Positions 59,018 through 64,000 of a stretch of 64,000 nucleotides of DNA are shown piece after piece. Within the stretch, counting starts at the first letter, position 1. Each line of letters opens with the position of its first letter. The stretch spans positions 496,001-560,000 of the forward strand of contig JALGAS010000002.1 in the NCBI GenBank assembly GCA_023078685.1, written 5' to 3'. Source of the DNA: Neopestalotiopsis rosae. Lineage: Eukaryota; Ascomycota; Sordariomycetes; Amphisphaeriales; Sporocadaceae. The notes beneath the pieces are model-generated. The model ran no database searches and had not been told where the DNA came from. It was given only the letters and a program-made list of their open reading frames with translations. The position numbers and the translations under genes are program-made.

Positions 59018-60321
59018 ATGTCCAAACGCACCACATTCACCACCATTTCGCCGCTGCCGGCTGACATTGGCCGGCAGGCGGTACTGGACTTTCTTCACAG
59101 TCATGAGGGCATGATTGATTTAAACCCGTTGGTCATTGAGCGGCATCCTCTATCGGAGCCGCCCCCGCATTGTCCGGACGAGGAACGGGAATGTGTGTGG
59201 TGGAGCATGACCGACAAGATCACATACAGTAAGCTTTTTTGGTCTTATTTTTCTTATCCTTTTCTTTTTTTTCCCATTGGGGTTGGGACCTGCTCTCATC
59301 CTAGTGGTGGGCCATTTTCATACCTTGGTATGAGAATGGGCAGGATTGCTCCCGTACATTGCCCTTGCTGATCACATGTGTCTTTGTTTCCACAGTGCCG
59401 GGCGTCAAATCGGACTTGACGTACACAGCAGCCTTTCAAGATTTGCACGATGGGATCCGAACGCACTGCTACGCGCCCATGGGAACGCACATTCTCGAGC
59501 GCTGGAGCCTTGGCGGCACGCTCCCAGGTGAGCCCAAGCAGCCCGTTGAGCTCGGCCTCGGCGCTCCGAGCCAAGGCCTCTACATTCGCGAGGACGTCGA
59601 GGTCCGCTGCAACTTTCTCATGGCCGGATTCGTCAAGAAGACCATCTTAAAATCCCACGGCCTCCTGGTGGAGCGCCTCATCGCCGGAGCCCGGGCCGCT
59701 GCTGCGGAAAAGAAGTCGTCGTTGTCGTCGTCGTCGACACGCCCATCCATGCCCATGAGCCCATCGAGTACCACGTTTCGCCATGGACACCCGGCTGATG
59801 TGCGGTCGAGTTCAGTGCATGATGAGCAACGCCAGAGTGCTTGCGACGGATCGGGTAGAAACACTCCTCAAGGTAGGAGAGCCTCCCCACCTCCAACGAC
59901 TCAGAATTACCAAGCTCCTTATCAGCAACAGCAGCAGCAATATCAGCCACAGTACCCGCAGCATCAACTACAGCAGCAGGTACAGACCACCGGGCAGGAT
60001 CAGCAGTATTTTTATGGACATCAAAGAGCAGCAGCAAGTGAGTCTGGCTTGGTACCGGAACCGCTGCGCACAGGCCGGTCGTCGGGTCAATATGTTGCTG
60101 CCGCCGCCGCCGCCCAACCAGGGCATGCGCGGCACGAGAGCGGCGGACAGGTCTACAATGGCTTGGGATGGCAGGTGCCGGGGCCCAAGCCGTATATCCA
60201 CGATCCGCACAGCCCCTATGCGCAGCAGCAGGCGTCACTACGGTCATCGCAACAACAACGACCGGGCGGTCAGGTAGCTGAGCTGGTTGGGAGCGAAACA
60301 CATATCAATGAGCTGCAATAA
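59018..60321 (+). CDS. DUF7053-family fungal protein
   Basis: Fungal protein of unknown biochemical role. Exons 59018-59228 and 59396-60321 are separated by a 167-nt intron (GTAAGC donor, TTTCCACAG acceptor) in phase 1, giving 378 aa. Residues 1 to about 160 match the DUF7053 pattern as I remember it: the start MSKRTTFTTISPLPADI, MIDLNPLVIERHPL, then after the splice PGVKSDLTYTAAFQDL, GTLPGEPKQPVELG, APSQGLYIREDVEVRCNFLM and FVKKTILKSH. This part may be a START-like lipid-binding fold (inference). The remaining 200 residues are Gln-, Ser- and Pro-rich and disordered, with runs of Gln and Ala. No signal peptide or membrane helix. The intron is longer than most in this window. Confidence 0.8.
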
Positions 60322-60981
60322 AATGTGAAAGGGGCTAAAATTTGGTAACAAAGGCTGTCCAGGAGATGTATGAGAAACACATCATGACCGAGTGATGGGC
60401 AAAAGGTTTCTGCTACAATTCGACCCCCAACGACTAATACTCATCCCTCTTGAGAGATGTTGAGCTTGAGCATCGAAAAGTAAATTGGAAGTCAATTACC
60501 TTGGCGAAATTACAGATGAATCCACAAAATCACTTGAAAGTCACTTTTTGCGCATAGTGTACATCAAAGATTTAGCAGCAGGCACGCCCAAAAAAAGAAT
60601 GATGATGATGATGATGATGATGATGTAAATTACCAAAATTTCAGCAAGAAACCCAGTGAGAAACAGATGTTGTGCATCCTGAGCCCAGAATTGCGACCGA
60701 TGAGTAGAAAGTAAAAGTAAAATAAATGGTTAAAAAAGAAACCACCAAAGCCCCCTCCCTTTTCCCTTCCACTCCTTTTCAGGTTGCCCATAACTTTCCC
60801 CAACGTCGTCCTATGCTGTACATCGCCCCGACCCTCCCTCCATGAAGTATATGCTTTCTCAAGAAACAGGAACAAGAACAGGATAGTGAAATCAAGAAAC
60901 ACCACGAGGACTCTCATTTCCTTCATCCAAGATCATGGCCTCATCATCTCTTTTTAAGATTGCGCGCTGGGAAAAAGGCTT
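60322..60981. other. Convergent intergenic region with an ATG microsatellite
   Basis: About 660 bp between the DUF7053 gene (+) and the GPI protein (-). Nine tandem ATG units lie at 60599-60625. No gene recognised. Confidence 0.6.
60599..60625 (+). repeat. ATG trinucleotide microsatellite
   Basis: Nine exact tandem copies of ATG in non-coding 3' flank. Confidence 0.95.
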
Positions 60982-61765
60982 TTACAGGACGAGGAGTCCA
61001 ACGAATCCAACGACCACGGCTTTGCCCAGCACTCCCATGGAGAAGGAAGACGATGAAGCTCCAGAGACTTCAACCATGCCCGAGGTCGGTGCGCTGGGCA
61101 TGGCGTACGTGCTGGCGGAAGCGGCGCCGGCGGGAGTCGTCGCGGCCTCGCCCTCGTCACCGCCTGGGGCAGCGTTGTTGGCTGGAGGAGGAGGAGGAGG
61201 AGGAGCGACCGGGCCCGTGGGCACAGCAGCACCCGTGGATCCGGGGCAGATGGTAGAGGTCAAGGTTGGTGTAGTCTTTTTGAAAGTTCATGTGAGCGTT
61301 TGGGCACAATTCGGGAGAAAGAGACAAGCTTTTTGAGAGGCTTGTCATCAATAGAGAAGGGGCAGAAAAGAAACTTACGGTCGTGACGGTGCAAGGACAG
61401 TTGGTGATAGTGATAGTCTCGCCCTCGGTAGCCGGAAACTCGACACCGTTGAAAGTCAGAGTGGTGGCGGCACCGCAGACGGTGGTGAGCTCAGCCACGA
61501 CCACGGTGGCTGTGACGGTTGTATTGAACCAGGTCCACAACGACGACGACGACGAGGCGGTGGCATTGGCGGCTCCGGCGTCAATGAGAGTACCGTTCAC
61601 AACAGCGACGGCGGGAGCAGTCGATGACGCGTCGTCGGCTGTGACCACGGGAGAGGCGGTGACGAGGGTTGAGGCCATCTCAGTCATGCTTTCCGTGCTG
61701 CTGCTGTCGGTGGTCTGGGCCGAGGCAGCGGCCACGAAGCCAAAGAGGACAGCCTTGGATTGCAT
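60982..61765 (-). CDS. GPI-anchored cell-wall/surface protein, Ser/Thr/Ala-rich
   Basis: Probable secreted cell-wall or plasma-membrane mannoprotein. Exons 61379-61765 and 60982-61275 are separated by a 103-nt intron (GTAAGT donor, CAAAAAG acceptor) in phase 0, giving 226 aa. Residues 1-16 form a signal peptide ending ASA-Q. The mature part is Ser/Thr/Ala-rich with N-glycosylation sites (NGT, NAT, NTT). A conserved core VAELTTVCGAATTLTFNG then ITNCPCTVTT, continuing TSTICPGS, has paired cysteines and resembles surface proteins of the CCG-6-like type. A Pro/Ala/Gly stretch and a small-residue site precede a C-terminal hydrophobic helix KAVVVGFVGLLVL, the classic GPI-attachment signal. Family name uncertain; the GPI architecture is clear. 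Confidence 0.82.
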
Positions 61766-63109
61766 CTCGACCTTTTCTGGTTGATGAGCGAGTGTGTCTT
61801 TGGAGTTTGGAGATTGGTAATGATTCCCTTTTGAATTCCCCAGAATCAGAATAAATGCAAAAGCAGTAGTGTTGTAATGAGCGACTGTGAGCGACAGAAC
61901 TGGGGCGAGTCAAGAACTGATGATGCTGGAGAGTCGAGTAAGATGTTTTATCGGTTCGAAGAAGTGCTGTCTTTAAGCACACAGAGACTCCGTGACAACT
62001 GTGTGGATTGCGTCGCTGTCGTGCATGAAAGAATCTGTAATTAAACACTGAATACCCAGCTTAGTCCAATAAACACTGCAGACAAGGTGAAAAACAAAAC
62101 AAAACAACAGATCAACAGAATGCTGAGAGGGGCGTATCTTGGAATGCCATCTTTAACTCACATGGAGGGAGATGGCAGGCGTACGTTCCAGCCAGGCGAA
62201 GCTGGTCGTGATTCTCCGAGACATTCCATATTAGACCGATTTTGAGCTCATCCCTTTCACCATTGACTTCGTGCAAGTATGGATTCGTCTGCTTAAGCTG
62301 AATTTTAATATTCATCTCGAGGACCTCGGCGTTGTGCCGCTGTCTCTGTTTAATTTTGTCTTGTATATACAGGTGGTCGAGAATATGATTGGACAGCAAG
62401 CTCGTCCGGATAGTCGTTCAAGGTACGTAACTCTCATGGGCACATCGAGACAATCGGCATAACCCCTCTTGAGGACGATCAGTCATGACGCTTCCCTTTC
62501 CCCTCTTTCACCGCAACAATCGATTGTTTATGTCCCTCCTCGCGTTCTCAAGAAACGCTCTTTTTCGCTCCGGCTCGAAAGCTCAAGAGCACATCTAGGA
62601 GGATATGATTTCCCTTCCCAGATTCCACCCCTTGAATGCCTTGTGTATGGGCCCCGGATCAGCCGAGTTGACAAAGAAAAAGTAGCAAGAGTAAAATAAG
62701 GAAAAAAAAATACTGAACGAAGAAAAAAAAAAAGACTGAAACAAAATCCCCACAAAAAGGTCATCATTGACTTTCGAGGTCGGCGTGGTGCTGGAGGAAA
62801 CGTCTATGCTGGTTTATTATCCTTCCAACGCCATCATTGTCCAGAAATGCAGTAAAGTCTTGACTGTGGTAAAACAGAGCCTTGAAGGGATCGTATTAGG
62901 TTGATCGAAGATGAACACGCTCGGAGAACACATGCGTTATATGCACAGAAAAATAGCGAGCCTGAGTGGCTAAACAGCATCGCCCTGGGTATATCGTCGA
63001 TCGATCAAGCCATCCAGTGAGGATTGTTGGTCTAGGAGTCCTTTGGCCGTGGCCAGCAGGTGGTGGTTGGCCCCTACTGTCGTGATACAGCCGCGATAGG
63101 ATGGGCCAT
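61766..63109. other. Intergenic region between flbA and the GPI-protein gene
   Basis: About 1.34 kb holding the flbA 3' flank (63109 downward) and the promoter of the GPI-protein gene (up to 61766). Short A runs occur around 62700-62735. No gene or RNA element recognised. Confidence 0.55.
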
Positions 63110-64000
63110 TTATTTCGTTCGGTTGGACCTGCTCTGGCTTCTCTCGGGAACACGACCTCCAGGAAGTCCGGCAATGTTATCGAAATCGTAGTTCTTGAGC
63201 GTGTTCTCGTACTTTTGGTTGCGCAAAAATTTGGGCACCGAGTCCTGCAAAAAGGGGTCAGTAAAATTTCACATGGTTGAGAAGCATGAAATAACATACA
63301 CTAGCCATCAGCTTGAAAACAGCATTCTGTGCATCCTCAAACAGAGCCGTCACCTCGTGTAGTGTGTCGATCATAGCGACATCTTGTCCTACAGCCTTGG
63401 TCATGCGGGTGGCCAAGTTGTTACGAAGCTGGTGGTCAATGTTCAGCTCACAGGGAGAGCCAGGGGCCAAGAATGCATTGTAAATGCCGTAAGCTTGGGC
63501 CATAATCTCCTTGATGCCGTCCATGGAAGTAGCATTGGGGTTCTTTTGGGCAGAACGAATTGCCTGCCGACATCCCCGAACAAACTCGTCCACGTCCAAG
63601 TAGAAAGACAAGTTCTCTTCGCAGTGCGTCTCGCGCAGGTTCTCGCGGAACAGCAGTCTCAGAGCAGCATCATTAAGGATCTTGTCCAGACGCTGAGTGT
63701 TGGAATCACGGGCGATACCAGGACGAGCCGAGATGGTGCTCTCGCTTTCCGATGTGCGACCCCGGCCGCCTGCGCCGTTGAAGACTTCTCTGCCTCTGGC
63801 CGTCATTTGGTAGATGGCATTCTTTGTGGGCTGGAAAAGAGCGCCAGACGAGGAGTTGGCCATGTAACCCCGGTCTTGTTGTACGGACTCCATCAAACCA
63901 TATTCGACGAAAAGGGAAGCCATCTCGTACGTTTCCCGACGGTCTACGGTGGTAGCGCAGTCCATCAGCCAGTCCGAGCAACCCTTGCCGGTGAAGGTCT
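63110..64000 (-). CDS. flbA: Regulator of G-protein signalling FlbA (3' part, cut by window end)
   Basis: GTPase-activating protein for the G-alpha subunit that drives vegetative growth; its action permits conidiation. Only the C-terminal part is in the window: an exon from beyond 64000 to 63300, a 55-nt intron at 63245-63299 (GTATGT donor, TTTGCAG acceptor), and a last exon 63110-63244. About 277 codons are visible. They cover the end of a DEP domain (GCSDWLMDCATTVDRRET), a Ser-rich linker and the RGS domain beginning at RLDKILNDAALRLLFRENL and running through EENLSFYLDVDEF and IMAQAYGIYNAFLAPGSPCE. The tail DSVPKFLRNQKYE closes the RGS fold. The frame continues open to the window edge, so the start lies outside. 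Confidence 0.92.

Noticed and set aside
1..64000. tRNA, 5S rRNA, transposon or secondary-metabolite cluster
   Set aside because: I looked for T-loop consensus, 5S motifs, reverse transcriptase or transposase signatures and PKS/NRPS domains, and saw none. A covariance-model or profile search could still find weak cases.

Overview
This window is nuclear DNA of a filamentous ascomycete. It is most likely a Sordariomycete and probably in Hypocreales, judging from general familiarity with these protein families rather than from any search. Evidence for a fungal genome includes short introns (about 47-180 nt) with GTAAGT-like donors and TACTAAC/CTGAC branch points, monocistronic genes on both strands, and characteristically fungal proteins: a fungal-type Dicer, FlbA, STU1/CLASP, SHE9 and a DUF7053 protein. 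I found no bacterial-style operons, transposon ORFs, CRISPR arrays, rRNA or convincing tRNA genes.

Layout from left to right. A zinc-finger regulator (715-3739, +) converges on the exocyst gene SEC5 (4826-8021, -). SEC5 shares a divergent promoter region with mitochondrial NAD-isocitrate dehydrogenase IDH2 (8990-10494, +). A gene-poor stretch of about 7 kb follows. It holds only a spliced 72-aa gene (13614-13900, +) and a possible spliced mini-ORF (16957-17180, +), and ends at a single-pass membrane protein (17563-18720, +). A BSP-family zinc peptidase (19099-20049, -) is divergent from the CLASP homologue STU1 (21828-25338, +). A 6.1-kb gene-free region (25339-31483) then leads into an 892-aa disordered protein (31484-34248, +).

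The right half is denser. It holds Dicer-like DCL1 (34956-39737, -), TAP42 (40951-42033, +), CDC73 (42581-43904, +), a HAD phosphatase (44558-45432, -), SHE9 (46704-48218, +), protein kinase C (48946-52683, -), ORC4 with AT-hook and PHD finger (55091-57699, +), a DUF7053 protein (59018-60321, +), a GPI-anchored wall protein (60982-61765, -) and the 3' part of FlbA (63110-64000, -).

Most of these are housekeeping or signalling genes, and their order reflects chromosomal neighbourhood rather than a pathway cluster. Functional themes recur: polarised growth and the cell wall (SEC5, STU1, PKC1, the GPI protein), TOR/PKC/G-protein signalling (TAP42, PKC1, FlbA) and chromatin, replication or RNA silencing (ORC4, CDC73, DCL1).

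The observations most worth following are: a 184-codon open frame continuing in frame past the SEC5 UAG stop; two GC-AG introns (IDH2 intron 1, STU1 intron 2); the ORC4 AT-hook/PHD architecture; the tiny spliced genes in the gene-poor stretch; and a strong hairpin inside the 6-kb gene-free region. All splice models were read by eye and none is backed by transcripts.
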